A stretch of 64,000 bases of DNA, from positions 1-64,000 of the forward strand of contig CAJFGR010000012.1 in NCBI GenBank assembly GCA_904377845.1, read 5' to 3'. The DNA is from an uncultured Ruminococcus sp. GTDB lineage: Bacteria; Bacillota; Clostridia; Lachnospirales; Lachnospiraceae. Below are positions 16,766 to 25,233 of the stretch, piece by piece. A program made the position numbers and the translations under genes. The notes under the pieces are model-generated. The model worked only from the letters and a program-made list of their open reading frames with translations. It did no database searches and was not told where the DNA came from. Every line of letters starts with the position of its first letter. Position 1 is the stretch's first letter.

Positions 16766-17269
16766 ATGTACGAAAAACTTTCAAAGCGCGCACTGAGCTG
16801 TATGTATACGGCGGATATTATTGCAGGGATTATTGTGCTTGCTGTAATTGCGGCGGTTAACTGTTTCTGGATTTTTCCTGACAATGTTACAGCCGGGAAG
16901 TGGATTTCTCTTGCGCTGGTCATACTGATATTAGTCGATGTACTGGTCAGCCCGTATTTCAGATATCACAGATACCGCTACAGCATCAACAAAGAATGCA
17001 TTGACATCATCGAGGGATATCTGTTTGTGAAACGGAACATTGTCCCTATTGAGCGGATACATAAGATTCAGACGAAGAAAGGACCGATTGACCAGTTGTT
17101 CCGGGTAGCTAAGGTGATCGTGACGACCGGAGGCGGAGATGTGACCCTTTCATTTCTGGAGGATGAAAGGGCAGAGCAGATTGCAGACAGCTTAAGAAAA
17201 CGGATCAATGAGATTGTGTCGGAACAGAGACAGCAGGGCGGGCAGTCAGAAACAGTGAGACCAGAATAA
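16766..17269 (+). CDS. PH-domain (bPH2/DUF304) membrane protein, YdbS-like
   Basis: A 167-residue protein starting at ATG 16766 behind AAAGGAGGAAGT; a longer frame from 16685 lacks a binding site. Two hydrophobic helices (about residues 17-60) are followed by a bacterial PH-like domain, with RYRYSINKECIDIIEGYLFV and the typical IERIHKIQTKKGPIDQLF near residues 92-109. It pairs with the larger YdbT-like gene 37 bases downstream, as ydbS-ydbT do in Bacillus. The function is unknown; the pair has been linked to cell-surface stress, which I cannot confirm here. A palindromic operator upstream suggests regulated expression. Confidence 0.88.
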   Translation: MYEKLSKRALSCMYTADIIAGIIVLAVIAAVNCFWIFPDNVTAGKWISLALVILILVDVLVSPYFRYHRYRYSINKECIDIIEGYLFVKRNIVPIERIHKIQTKKGPIDQLFRVAKVIVTTGGGDVTLSFLEDERAEQIADSLRKRINEIVSEQRQQGGQSETVRPE

Positions 17270-17306
17270 GACTACATACGGCATACGGATAGAAGGGGAC
17301 AGAAAA

Positions 17307-18899
17307 ATGAAAGAGACAGAAACAGGGCAGAACAGGAGATTCCGCAACCATATTTCAATCATTCTGGAGCAGACAGGCACTGTGATCGCAGCTGTTCTTG
17401 TACTTATTATCACGCAGTTTTTTCAGAGCATAGACGAGCTTATGGAATCGGATCTTTCTTTTATTACGAGTAAGGGATTTCTGATTTTGATTGGGGTGAT
17501 CGCCCTTCTGGCGGTCAGCCTGATTGGTCAGGTGCTCGTCTGGGTCAGGACGTACATATCTATTGAAGAAAACGCCATTGTGATAGAAAAGGGCAGAGTC
17601 AACAAAAAGAAAAATACCATCGGTATACGGAATATTTCTAATATCAATCTGGAACAGAACCTGATCGAGATGCTGTTCGGTACCTGTAAGGTGAAACTGG
17701 ACACAAACAGCCGTTCCACAGCGGACAGTACGGATGTAAAGATTGTGCTGAAGAAATCCGACGCACTGTGGTTCCAGCAGGAAGTTACAAGAAAGATGGA
17801 AGAGACGACAGGCCGGAGTCCGGCAGCAGGCGCAGATTCCGGCGCATCAGGTACAGCAGGCAGGAGCGAGGGAATGACGGGGGTATCTTCATATAACGGA
17901 GAAGGCATACCGGGTGCATATTCCGCCGGGAGAGAGCCGGCGGATTATGACGTGCGCGCCGGGATGGGAGATATCCTTCAACATGGATTCTTTTCCATCA
18001 GCATCCTGTCAGTGGTTATTTTCCTGCTTGTCATTGCCGGAACTGTGATAAGTGTTGCCGAGGTGATCGGGAGGGCGGATCTGATGGCGTCTCTGGCGGG
18101 CGCGGCGGCAGGCATCGTTGTAGCGGCTTTTATCATACTGTCTACACTTTGGGATACAGTGAAAGACTTTGTCAGATATTACGATTTCCGGGCAAAGCGC
18201 CTGGACGATAAGATCTATATTAAGTATGGATTTTTGAAAAAAGTGGAATATACGATCCCGGTGGATAAGATACAGGCGCTGAAAATCCGTCAGTCGTTCC
18301 TTGCAAGGATCGGGCACCGGTATATGGCGGAAATTGTTAATGTGGGAATGGGAGATGACCAGGAGGAACAGCATTCCTTTCTTGTCCTCTACTGTACGGA
18401 AGAAATGCTGAGAGAGAGACTTTCCCTGCTTCTCCCGGAGTTTGCCTCTTCTGTAGAGCGGCCTGTAGACCGGCTGCCTGCAACGGTGTGGGCGGCATGG
18501 GCAGTCCCGGCAGTGGTATATATCCTTTTTGTCGCGGCGGGAGCCTTTGCTTGCGATGCTCTGACGGAAAATGAATACCGTCTGTATATTTGGATTGCTG
18601 CGGCGGTTCTTGTCGTGATGCTGTTTGCCGGTATGCTCTTAAAATACCGTACTGCCGGAGTAGGGGCGGACGAACAATATTTGAAGATCGCAGGAGGATA
18701 TTTTGCAAAGCAGTATCTCTCCGTGCGATATCGGAACATCCAGTATGCAGAATTTTCCCAGAACTTTATTGCCCGGGCGTGCAGGATAAAGAAAGGCGAG
18801 ATCCATCTGCTGGCATCCTCGGCAAATACAGCTCATACAATACCATATTTCAGCGGAGACAAGGATGAGTTTATAAAAAGAAAAATGCTTCACTTTTAA
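17307..18899 (+). CDS. PH-domain (DUF304) membrane protein, YdbT-like
   Basis: A 530-residue membrane protein with repeated bPH2 domains. The first hydrophobic pair is at about residues 22-80, followed by a PH domain with IGIRNISNINLEQNLIEML. A Gly/Ser/Ala-rich linker spans about 165-210. The second pair (about 230-285) precedes KVEYTIPVDKIQALKIRQ, and a third hydrophobic pair (about 395-445) precedes the last PH domain with YRNIQYAEFSQNF. This layout matches B. subtilis YdbT. It probably forms a complex with the YdbS-like protein upstream. The disordered linker is longer than I would expect and may be lineage-specific. Confidence 0.87.
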   Translation: MKETETGQNRRFRNHISIILEQTGTVIAAVLVLIITQFFQSIDELMESDLSFITSKGFLILIGVIALLAVSLIGQVLVWVRTYISIEENAIVIEKGRVNKKKNTIGIRNISNINLEQNLIEMLFGTCKVKLDTNSRSTADSTDVKIVLKKSDALWFQQEVTRKMEETTGRSPAAGADSGASGTAGRSEGMTGVSSYNGEGIPGAYSAGREPADYDVRAGMGDILQHGFFSISILSVVIFLLVIAGTVISVAEVIGRADLMASLAGAAAGIVVAAFIILSTLWDTVKDFVRYYDFRAKRLDDKIYIKYGFLKKVEYTIPVDKIQALKIRQSFLARIGHRYMAEIVNVGMGDDQEEQHSFLVLYCTEEMLRERLSLLLPEFASSVERPVDRLPATVWAAWAVPAVVYILFVAAGAFACDALTENEYRLYIWIAAAVLVVMLFAGMLLKYRTAGVGADEQYLKIAGGYFAKQYLSVRYRNIQYAEFSQNFIARACRIKKGEIHLLASSANTAHTIPYFSGDKDEFIKRKMLHF

Positions 18900-18950
18900 A
18901 CTTCTCCGGATAGTGTTATACTAATAGAGCGTAAAAAACAGCAAGGAGAT

Positions 18951-21900
18951 ATGAGTATGAGCATATATGATCTGACAGCATATGAAGTGATCCAGGACAA
19001 GGATTTATCCGATCTGAAGTCTCATGGAGTTCTTCTGAAACATAAGAAAAGCGGGGCGCGTGTGCTGCTGATGCAGAACGATGATGAGAATAAAGTATTC
19101 TCTATCGGCTTCCGCACACCGCCGTCTGACAGTACCGGAGTGCCGCACATTATGGAGCACTCTGTACTCTGCGGCTCAAGGGAGTTCCCTGTAAAAGATC
19201 CGTTTGTAGAACTTGTGAAAGGCTCCCTTAATACATTTTTAAATGCGATGACTTATCCGGATAAGACTGTGTATCCGGTGGCAAGCTGCAATGACAAGGA
19301 TTTCCAGAACCTGATGCACGTATATATGGATGCGGTATTTTATCCGAATATTTATCAGAATGATAAAACATTCCGCCAGGAGGGCTGGAGCTATCATCTG
19401 GATGACCCGGACGGAGAACTGACGCTGTCGGGTGTCGTATATAATGAGATGAAGGGAGCTTTCTCGTCACCTGAGGGCGTGCTGGACCGGGTAATCCTGA
19501 ATTCACTCTTCCCGGATACTTCCTATGCAAATGAGTCCGGCGGTGACCCGGAAGTGATTCCGGAGCTTACCTATGAGCAGTTCCTTGATTTCCACCGGAA
19601 ATATTATCATCCGTCCAACAGTTATATCTATCTCTATGGAGACATGGATATGGAAGAGAAGCTGAGATGGCTGGATGAAAAATATCTCTCTGACTTCGAT
19701 CAGATCGAGGTGGACTCCGAGATCCGGTATCAGCAGCCTTTCACGGAAATGAAAGAGATTGTACAGGAATATTCCATAGCAAGCGATGAAAATATTTCAG
19801 ATAATACTTACCTTTCTTACAATAAAGTAATCGGAACATCTCTGGATGAAAAGCTGTATCTGGCATTTCAGATTCTGGACTATGCGCTCCTGAGCGCTCC
19901 GGGCGCGCCGCTCAAGAAAGCACTTCTGGACGCAGGTATCGGCAAGGACATCATGGGCTCCTACGACAATGGTGTGTACCAGCCGATTTTCTCCGTGATC
20001 GCGAAGAATGCCAATATGGAGCAGAAGGAAGAGTTTATTCGCGTAATTGAAGATACACTGAAAAATATAGTAAAGAACGGCATTGATCAAAAGGCACTGC
20101 GCGCCGGTATCAATTACCACGAATTCCGTTTCCGTGAGGCTGATTTCGGAAACTATCCGAGGGGACTCATGTACGGCCTGCAGCTTTTTGACAGCTGGCT
20201 CTACGATGAGGAGAAGCCGTTCATCCATATGGAAGCGATTCCTACATTCGAATTCCTGAAGAGTCAGGTGGAGACCGGATATTTTGAAAATCTGATACAG
20301 ACTTACCTTCTGGATAACACACACGGCTCTATTGTGATCATCCGCCCGGAGCAGGGACGTACTGCAAGGATGGACCGCGAGCTTGCGGAAAAACTGCAGT
20401 CTTATAAAGACAGCCTGACACCGGAAGAAGTACAGAAGCTTGTGCAGGATACGAAAGAGCTTGAGGCATATCAGGAGGAAGAATCAGCCCCGGAAGATCT
20501 GGAGAAGATCCCGGTATTGAAGCGGGAGGATATTTCCAGAGATATTGCGCCGATCTATAATGATGAAAAAGAAATTGACGGCGTGAAGATGGTGCACCAC
20601 AATGTGGAGACGAACGGCATCGGCTATGTTACATTGATGTTTGATCTCTCCGACATTAAAGAAGAGAAACTTCCTTATGTGGGAATTCTGCAGAGTGTGC
20701 TCGGCATTATCGATACGACAAATTACGAATACGGCGAGCTGTTCAATGAGATTAATGTTCATACCGGCGGGATCGGCACATCTCTGGAGCTCTATACAGA
20801 TGTGACAAAAGTAAAAGAAAAAGAGTTCCGCGCTACTTTCGAGATGAAGGGAAAAGCACTGTACCCGAAGATGGATGTGCTGCTCTCCATGATGAGGGAA
20901 ATCCTTATGGAGTCGAAGCTGGACGACGAGAAGAGACTGAAAGAGATACTTGCCATGCTGAAATCCCGTCTGCAGATGTCCTTCCTCTCATCGGGACACA
21001 CGACGGCAGCACTCCGCTCCCTGTCCTACACTTCGCCGATCGCCAAGTTTAAAGACGATACGGACGGCATCGGATACTATGAAGTAGTCAAAGAAATCGA
21101 GGAAGACTTTGAGAGTCATAAAGAAGAACTGATCCGCAGCCTGAAAGCGATCGCGGCAAAAATCTTCCGCGCAGATAACATGATGGTAAGCTATACATCA
21201 GCGGAAGAAGGGCTGGAGCCTATGGAGAAAGCATTTGCCGCAGTGGGCAGCAAGTTGAATGACGCGGCGGGAGCGGACGCAGATGCAGAAGGAGCGGATC
21301 CGGCGGCAGCAGGCAGCCGGGCTGCGGATGCGCAGAACGCAGATGCCGGGGCTGCGGACGAGGTATCCGGTCCGTGCATCCTTCACTGCAGGAAGCGCAA
21401 CGAGGGCTTTAAGACTTCCTCGAAAGTACAGTATGTGGCAAGAACAGGAAACTTTATAGACGGCGGCGCCGAGTACACGGGAGCGCTTCAGATCCTGAAA
21501 GTCATCTTAAGCTACGACTATCTGTGGCAGAATATCCGTGTGAAAGGCGGAGCTTACGGCTGCATGAGCAATTTCAACCGAATCGGCGAGGGTTACCTTA
21601 TTTCTTACAGAGACCCGAATCTGAAGAAGACAATGGAAATCTATGAGGGTGTTGTAGATTACCTGAAGAATTTCAATGTAAGCGACCGTGACATGAACAA
21701 ATTCATCATCGGCACGATCAGCAATATCGACCGCCCGATGAACCCGTCTGCGAAAGGCAGCCGCTCCATGAACCTGTATATGAACCGCGTCACAGAAGAG
21801 ATGATCCGCACGGAGCGGGCGCAGATCCTTGATGCAGATCAGGCAGACATCCGGGCACTTGCGAAAGTGCTTGAGGCGATGCTGAAGGAACATTCCCTCT

Positions 21901-21971
21901 GCGTGATCGGAAGCGAAGAGAAGATCGAAGAAAATAAAGAGATGTTCATGGAAGTAAAAACATTAAGCTAA
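18951..21971 (+). CDS. M16C metallopeptidase (PreP/insulinase-like)
   Basis: A 1006-residue zinc peptidase. The inverted zinc motif HIMEH lies at residues 66-70 in GVPHIMEHSVLCGS, with the distal glutamate region NEMKGAFSSPEG near 165. An M16C-associated middle domain and a second, inactive M16 half follow, including RVKGGAYGCMSNF. Enzymes of this type form a clamshell chamber and degrade oligopeptides in the cytosol. Residues about 769-805 are an Ala/Asp/Gly-rich insertion absent from the usual fold, encoded by imperfect GC-rich repeats. Two ATGs (18951 and 18957) follow AAGGAGAT; the second has better spacing. Confidence 0.92.
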   Translation: MSMSIYDLTAYEVIQDKDLSDLKSHGVLLKHKKSGARVLLMQNDDENKVFSIGFRTPPSDSTGVPHIMEHSVLCGSREFPVKDPFVELVKGSLNTFLNAMTYPDKTVYPVASCNDKDFQNLMHVYMDAVFYPNIYQNDKTFRQEGWSYHLDDPDGELTLSGVVYNEMKGAFSSPEGVLDRVILNSLFPDTSYANESGGDPEVIPELTYEQFLDFHRKYYHPSNSYIYLYGDMDMEEKLRWLDEKYLSDFDQIEVDSEIRYQQPFTEMKEIVQEYSIASDENISDNTYLSYNKVIGTSLDEKLYLAFQILDYALLSAPGAPLKKALLDAGIGKDIMGSYDNGVYQPIFSVIAKNANMEQKEEFIRVIEDTLKNIVKNGIDQKALRAGINYHEFRFREADFGNYPRGLMYGLQLFDSWLYDEEKPFIHMEAIPTFEFLKSQVETGYFENLIQTYLLDNTHGSIVIIRPEQGRTARMDRELAEKLQSYKDSLTPEEVQKLVQDTKELEAYQEEESAPEDLEKIPVLKREDISRDIAPIYNDEKEIDGVKMVHHNVETNGIGYVTLMFDLSDIKEEKLPYVGILQSVLGIIDTTNYEYGELFNEINVHTGGIGTSLELYTDVTKVKEKEFRATFEMKGKALYPKMDVLLSMMREILMESKLDDEKRLKEILAMLKSRLQMSFLSSGHTTAALRSLSYTSPIAKFKDDTDGIGYYEVVKEIEEDFESHKEELIRSLKAIAAKIFRADNMMVSYTSAEEGLEPMEKAFAAVGSKLNDAAGADADAEGADPAAAGSRAADAQNADAGAADEVSGPCILHCRKRNEGFKTSSKVQYVARTGNFIDGGAEYTGALQILKVILSYDYLWQNIRVKGGAYGCMSNFNRIGEGYLISYRDPNLKKTMEIYEGVVDYLKNFNVSDRDMNKFIIGTISNIDRPMNPSAKGSRSMNLYMNRVTEEMIRTERAQILDADQADIRALAKVLEAMLKEHSLCVIGSEEKIEENKEMFMEVKTLS

Positions 21972-21989
21972 AATGTGAAAAAATGTGAA

Positions 21990-22026
21990 CGGGGACGTAG
22001 TAAAACTCAAGTTTACTACGTCCCCG
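21990..22026. repeat. Perfect 15-bp palindrome before era
   Basis: CGGGGACGTAGTAAA (21990-22004) and TTTACTACGTCCCCG (22012-22026) are perfect inverted repeats around ACTCAAG. No T-run follows, so it is not a standard terminator. It lies between the peptidase stop and the era start. From memory, similar GGGGAC...GTCCCC palindromes recur in Lachnospiraceae intergenic regions; that is not tested here. Confidence 0.75.
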
Positions 22027-22042
22027 ATGAAGAGGAGAATGT

Positions 22043-22939
22043 ATGAAAGATAACTTTAAATCCGGTTTTGTCACCCTGATCGGCAGACCAAACGTAGGAA
22101 AGTCTACCCTGATGAACCACCTGATCGGACAGAAGATCGCAATCACATCTAACAAACCTCAGACAACACGGAACCGTATCCAGACCGTCCTTACAACGGA
22201 AGACGGCCAGATTGTGTTTGTCGATACGCCGGGTATCCACAAGGCGAAGAATAAGCTGGGCGAATATATGGTGAATATAGCCGAGCGTTCCTTAAATGAG
22301 GTGGACGTGGTGCTCTGGCTTGTAGAGCCGACCACGTTTATCGGAGCAGGGGAAAGGCACATCATCGATCAGCTTAAGCGGGTAAAGACACCGGTTATCC
22401 TTGTGATCAACAAGATCGATATGGTGAAGAAAGAGGATCTGCTTCCGGCTATTGATACATACCGGAAGGAATATGATTTTGCGGATATCGTGCCGGTGTC
22501 GGCAAGGAGCGGAGACAATACGGATGAGCTTGTAAAAGTGATTCTGAAATACCTTCCTTACGGTCCTCAGTTCTATGATGAGGATACGATCACAGACCAG
22601 CCGGAGCGCCAGATCGTGGCGGAGCTGATCCGCGAGAAAGCGCTTCACTGCCTGAATGAGGAAATTCCCCACGGCATTGCGGTTGCGATCGACCGGATGA
22701 AGATGGAACGGAAGGTGATGCACATCGATGCGACGATCATCTGCGAGAGAGATTCCCACAAAGGGATCATCATCGGAAAGCAGGGAAGTATGCTCAAGAA
22801 GATCGGAAGCACGGCGCGTTATGAGATCGAGCGGATGCTGGACTGCAAGGTGAACCTGAAGCTTTGGGTGAAGGTGCAGAAGAACTGGCGGGACAGCGAT
22901 TATATGATGAAGAACTTCGGATATCGGGAAGATGAGTGA
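22043..22939 (+). CDS. era: GTPase Era
   Basis: A 298-residue GTPase that binds the 3' end of 16S rRNA and assists 30S assembly. G1 is GRPNVGKST near residues 14-22, G3 is DTPG in FVDTPGIHKAKNKLG, and G4 is NKID in VINKIDMV. The C-terminal KH domain has the GKQGSMLKKIG loop near 241-251. Length is standard. The start is at 22043 behind GAAGAGGAGAATGT, just downstream of a palindrome. era belongs to an ancestral era-yqzL-recO-gly cluster, here split by five inserted genes before yqzL and recO at 26.4 kb. Confidence 0.97.
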   Translation: MKDNFKSGFVTLIGRPNVGKSTLMNHLIGQKIAITSNKPQTTRNRIQTVLTTEDGQIVFVDTPGIHKAKNKLGEYMVNIAERSLNEVDVVLWLVEPTTFIGAGERHIIDQLKRVKTPVILVINKIDMVKKEDLLPAIDTYRKEYDFADIVPVSARSGDNTDELVKVILKYLPYGPQFYDEDTITDQPERQIVAELIREKALHCLNEEIPHGIAVAIDRMKMERKVMHIDATIICERDSHKGIIIGKQGSMLKKIGSTARYEIERMLDCKVNLKLWVKVQKNWRDSDYMMKNFGYREDE

Positions 22940-22951
22940 TTCCGGTAAACT

Positions 22952-23560
22952 TTATCTCTGCCCCTCTTTCAGATATTTTTTGGTGTAAGGGCATACCGCA
23001 AAGCAGAGACCGCACAAATCTGTTTCGATGCCTGTCGCCTGTTTCATTCTCTGAATCTGCATTTTTTTACAATCTTCTTTATGAAAAAGTGTTTCTCTTT
23101 CGGTTTTGGGTGTCCAGAGAGTCCCTGTGAGTAAACTGGAAAGCCGGACAGCACTGCCGTATTCCCGCGTTACCAGCAGACAGCTTTTCCCTATCCAGCC
23201 CAGACCGGCGCGGGTGGCTACTGTTTTGTGAGGCAGCGGAGTACGCCAGTCTTCGTTTGCCTTCACGACATTTGTTGTATTGGCCTGAGCATGATACCCC
23301 TGGTCAGTCAGAAATTCTGCGTCGCTTGTGACGATTTCATCTAACTGTGTATTAAGAGAATAATAAGCGTCATAGTATTCCTTTGTAGGTGCAGTCTGAA
23401 GATCCCGGACAATATGTTTTGGGATCGGAACCGCTACAGATATTCCTGTCTGCATACTCCCTTTTACAATACCGGTCAGATCAGCAACCCCCATAAGTTT
23501 GGCGCCTTTTTTCTTTAACATGGAAAATAAGTCTTTTTTCAGTAATGATATGTTCTGCAT
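22952..23560 (-). CDS. 4Fe-4S protein related to epoxyqueuosine reductase, apparently short of one cluster region
   Basis: A 202-residue protein resembling the QueG-like double-cluster family. The conserved core PHKTVATRAGLGWIGKSCLL is at about 110-129 and the C-terminal ferredoxin motif CGLCFAVCPY near 183-192. In relatives a C-x-x-C-x-x-x-CP segment follows the equivalent of VRLSSLLT; here the protein passes straight to GTLWTPKTER. About 30 residues holding the first cluster motif therefore seem to be missing in frame near 23130. Either this is a natural short variant or an in-frame deletion. It is convergent with era, with only 12 bases between the stops. Confidence 0.75.
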   Translation of the reverse strand: MQNISLLKKDLFSMLKKKGAKLMGVADLTGIVKGSMQTGISVAVPIPKHIVRDLQTAPTKEYYDAYYSLNTQLDEIVTSDAEFLTDQGYHAQANTTNVVKANEDWRTPLPHKTVATRAGLGWIGKSCLLVTREYGSAVRLSSLLTGTLWTPKTERETLFHKEDCKKMQIQRMKQATGIETDLCGLCFAVCPYTKKYLKEGQR

Positions 23561-23678
23561 AGTTTAAATTCCTTTAAGGTTTCTGTTTTTCATTTTATCA
23601 AAATTCCTGGAACCCTACAAATATTTTTGAATATAACTGCCGGTTCCAACTGTATTGCGTTTATCTCCCCTTCTTGAA

Positions 23679-23707
23679 TTGCTTTTTTTGAGAAATTGTG
23701 CTATAGT
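23679..23707 (+). promoter_or_regulatory. Promoter of the DUF134-NifX gene
   Basis: TTGCTT (23679-23684) and TATAGT (23702-23707) with a 17-base spacer, 40 bases before the ATG. Confidence 0.5.
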
Positions 23708-23747
23708 ATTTTCGACATATGACGGAAATGAAAACGGAGGTGTCTGC

Positions 23748-24542
23748 ATGGCGAGACCGAGAAGATGCAGGAGAGTCTGCGCTGAGCCGGATTACGGCAG
23801 TTTCCGGCCGGACGGAATTCCGGGCGGGGCAAGTATAACGCTGACGGTGGATGAGTATGAAGTGATCCGGCTGATTGACCTGGAAAAGCTGACTCATGAA
23901 CAATGTGCAAAGCGGATGGATATTTCCAGGACTACGGTGACGGAGATTTATGAAAGTGCCCGGGAGAAGATCGCGGACAGCATCGTAAACGGAAAAGTCC
24001 TGTTGATCTCGGGCGGGGACTACCGGCTGTGCGACGGCTCGGCGATCCATTTCTGCCGGAAAAGATGCGGCAGACCGGATGGCCTGAATACGCAGGATAT
24101 ATCAGTGAAAGGGGAAAATGCAATGAGGATAGCAGTAACATTTGAAAGCGGAAATGTATTTCAGCATTTCGGACACACAGAGCAGTTTAAAATCTATGAC
24201 GTGGAAAACGGTCAGATCACAAAAGAACAGGTGGCAGATACAAATGGAAGCGGGCATGGGGCGCTGGCGGGTTTCCTGACAGAACTGGGTGTGGATACCC
24301 TGATCTGCGGAGGAATCGGCATGGGTGCGAAGAATGCTCTTGCTGAAGCGGGAATCCAATTGTACGGCGGTGTTACGGGGGATGCCGATGAGGCGGTAAA
24401 AGCACTTATAGAAGGAAATCTTGCATACAATCCGGATATCCAATGCAGCCATCACGGGGAAGGGCACCATGGAGAAGACCATCACGGCGGACATTGTGGT
24501 GAGGACAAACACGGATGTCATGGAAACGGCGGATGCCACTAG
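23748..24542 (+). CDS. DUF134 DNA-binding domain fused to NifX-like cluster-binding domain, His-rich tail
   Basis: A 264-residue two-domain protein starting at ATG 23748 behind ACGGAGGTG. Residues 1-95 are a DUF134 domain (MARPRRCRRVC opening, helix-turn-helix in HEQCAKRMDISRTTVTEIY). Residues about 126-230 match the NifB/NifX iron-molybdenum-cofactor binding fold (MRIAVTFESGN, then ICGGIGMGAKNALAEAGI). The last 30 residues are rich in His and Cys and look like a metal-binding tail. The domains are joined by a Cys-containing linker. An ATG at 24123 with a weak binding site could give the second domain alone. The likely role is a metal- or cluster-responsive regulator. No nitrogenase genes are nearby. 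Confidence 0.85.
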   Translation: MARPRRCRRVCAEPDYGSFRPDGIPGGASITLTVDEYEVIRLIDLEKLTHEQCAKRMDISRTTVTEIYESAREKIADSIVNGKVLLISGGDYRLCDGSAIHFCRKRCGRPDGLNTQDISVKGENAMRIAVTFESGNVFQHFGHTEQFKIYDVENGQITKEQVADTNGSGHGALAGFLTELGVDTLICGGIGMGAKNALAEAGIQLYGGVTGDADEAVKALIEGNLAYNPDIQCSHHGEGHHGEDHHGGHCGEDKHGCHGNGGCH

Positions 24543-24571
24543 AGAGAACAGCGGACTCGCAGCAGGAAAAT

Positions 24572-24737
24572 CGTAACAGTTCAGCCCGCGCCATTCGTAA
24601 AACCGCACTTCGTGCTTATTGCGGCTGCCGCCGCTGTTTTACTCATTGACAGGCGCTCAGCTCATCTGATAATCAGTCGCCGGATTCTTATGCGAGCATA
24701 AATCCGTCTCCTGATATCAGATGGCTGAACTGTTACG
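24572..24737. repeat. 166-bp structured element with 15-bp terminal inverted repeats
   Basis: CGTAACAGTTCAGCC (24572-24586) and its exact complement GGCTGAACTGTTACG (24723-24737) bound a region full of stems. Inside is a three-way junction closed by GTAAAAC/GTTTTAC (24597-24603/24636-24642), holding hairpins GCAC-TTC-GTGC and GCGGC-TGCC-GCCGC. A further stem CATCTGATA/TATCAGATG (24663-24671/24715-24723) encloses a hairpin near 24681-24706. It has no ORF. It could be a MITE-like element or a structured RNA. It occupies most of the 360-base gap after the DUF134-NifX gene. Confidence 0.75.
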
Positions 24738-24760
24738 GAAAATCAAATGAATTTATTAAG

Positions 24761-24801
24761 AAAAGAGATCTCTTTGTGTAAAAAGCGAAGAGGTCTCTTT
24801 T
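24761..24801 (+). terminator. Intrinsic terminator
   Basis: AAAAGAGATCTCTT (24761-24774) pairs with AAGAGGTCTCTTTT (24788-24801), a 14-bp stem with one G-T. The second arm ends in TTTT. It separates the upstream element from the PadR promoter. Confidence 0.75.
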
Positions 24802-24809
24802 CATGTCTA

Positions 24810-24869
24810 TTGACATCCATACTATCTTGCAATACAATATAGTTAAAACTACTTTGCATTACAAGATAG
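24810..24869 (+). promoter_or_regulatory. PadR promoter and operator
   Basis: TTGACA (24810-24815) and TACAAT (24833-24838) with a 17-base spacer form a near-consensus promoter. CTATCTTG (24822-24829) and CAAGATAG (24862-24869) are perfect inverted arms that bracket the -10 region and the start site. This suggests autorepression by the PadR protein encoded next. Confidence 0.75.
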
Positions 24870-24902
24870 CACTCGGGAGAAGAGATTAAGGCAGGTGGAA
24901 TT

Positions 24903-25232
24903 ATGATCCCGTCGCAGATGTTGAAAGGAACGTTGGAAGGCTGCATTCTGGCGATTATAAGTAAAGAAGAGACATATGGCTATGAGATATCCCGGCAGCT
25001 GCAGGAGTACGGGTTCGGAAGCATCGCCGAGGGGACGATCTATCCGCTTCTCCTGAGACTGGAGAAAAACGGACTGGTGACGGCTGTATACCGCCAGTCA
25101 GAACTGGGCCCGAAGAGGAAATATTATTCGCTGACAGAAAAGGGGAGAACGGAGCTGGGGCAGTTCGCAGATAATTACAAGGAACTGTCGGCAGCAGTAG
25201 AGAGGCTTTTTCATGATGTGGAGGGTGAATGA
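24903..25232 (+). CDS. PadR-family transcriptional regulator
   Basis: A 109-residue PadR winged-helix repressor. The family pattern is complete: LKGTLEGCILAIISKEETYGYEISRQL, then AEGTIYPLLLRLEKNGLV, the wing GPKRKYYSLTEKGR, and a short C-terminal dimerisation helix. It is the first gene of a unit with the membrane protein that starts one base after its stop. Such PadR/HAAS-domain pairs are common in Firmicutes, where the regulator responds to membrane-active compounds. A palindrome over its own promoter suggests negative autoregulation. Confidence 0.93.
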   Translation: MIPSQMLKGTLEGCILAIISKEETYGYEISRQLQEYGFGSIAEGTIYPLLLRLEKNGLVTAVYRQSELGPKRKYYSLTEKGRTELGQFADNYKELSAAVERLFHDVEGE

Positions 25233-25233
25233 A

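Noticed and set aside
24572-24737. CRISPR-like or tRNA-like structure
   Set aside because: There are no direct repeats with spacers. The cloverleaf-like fold lacks the T-loop GTTCRANNC and the acceptor/CCA geometry.
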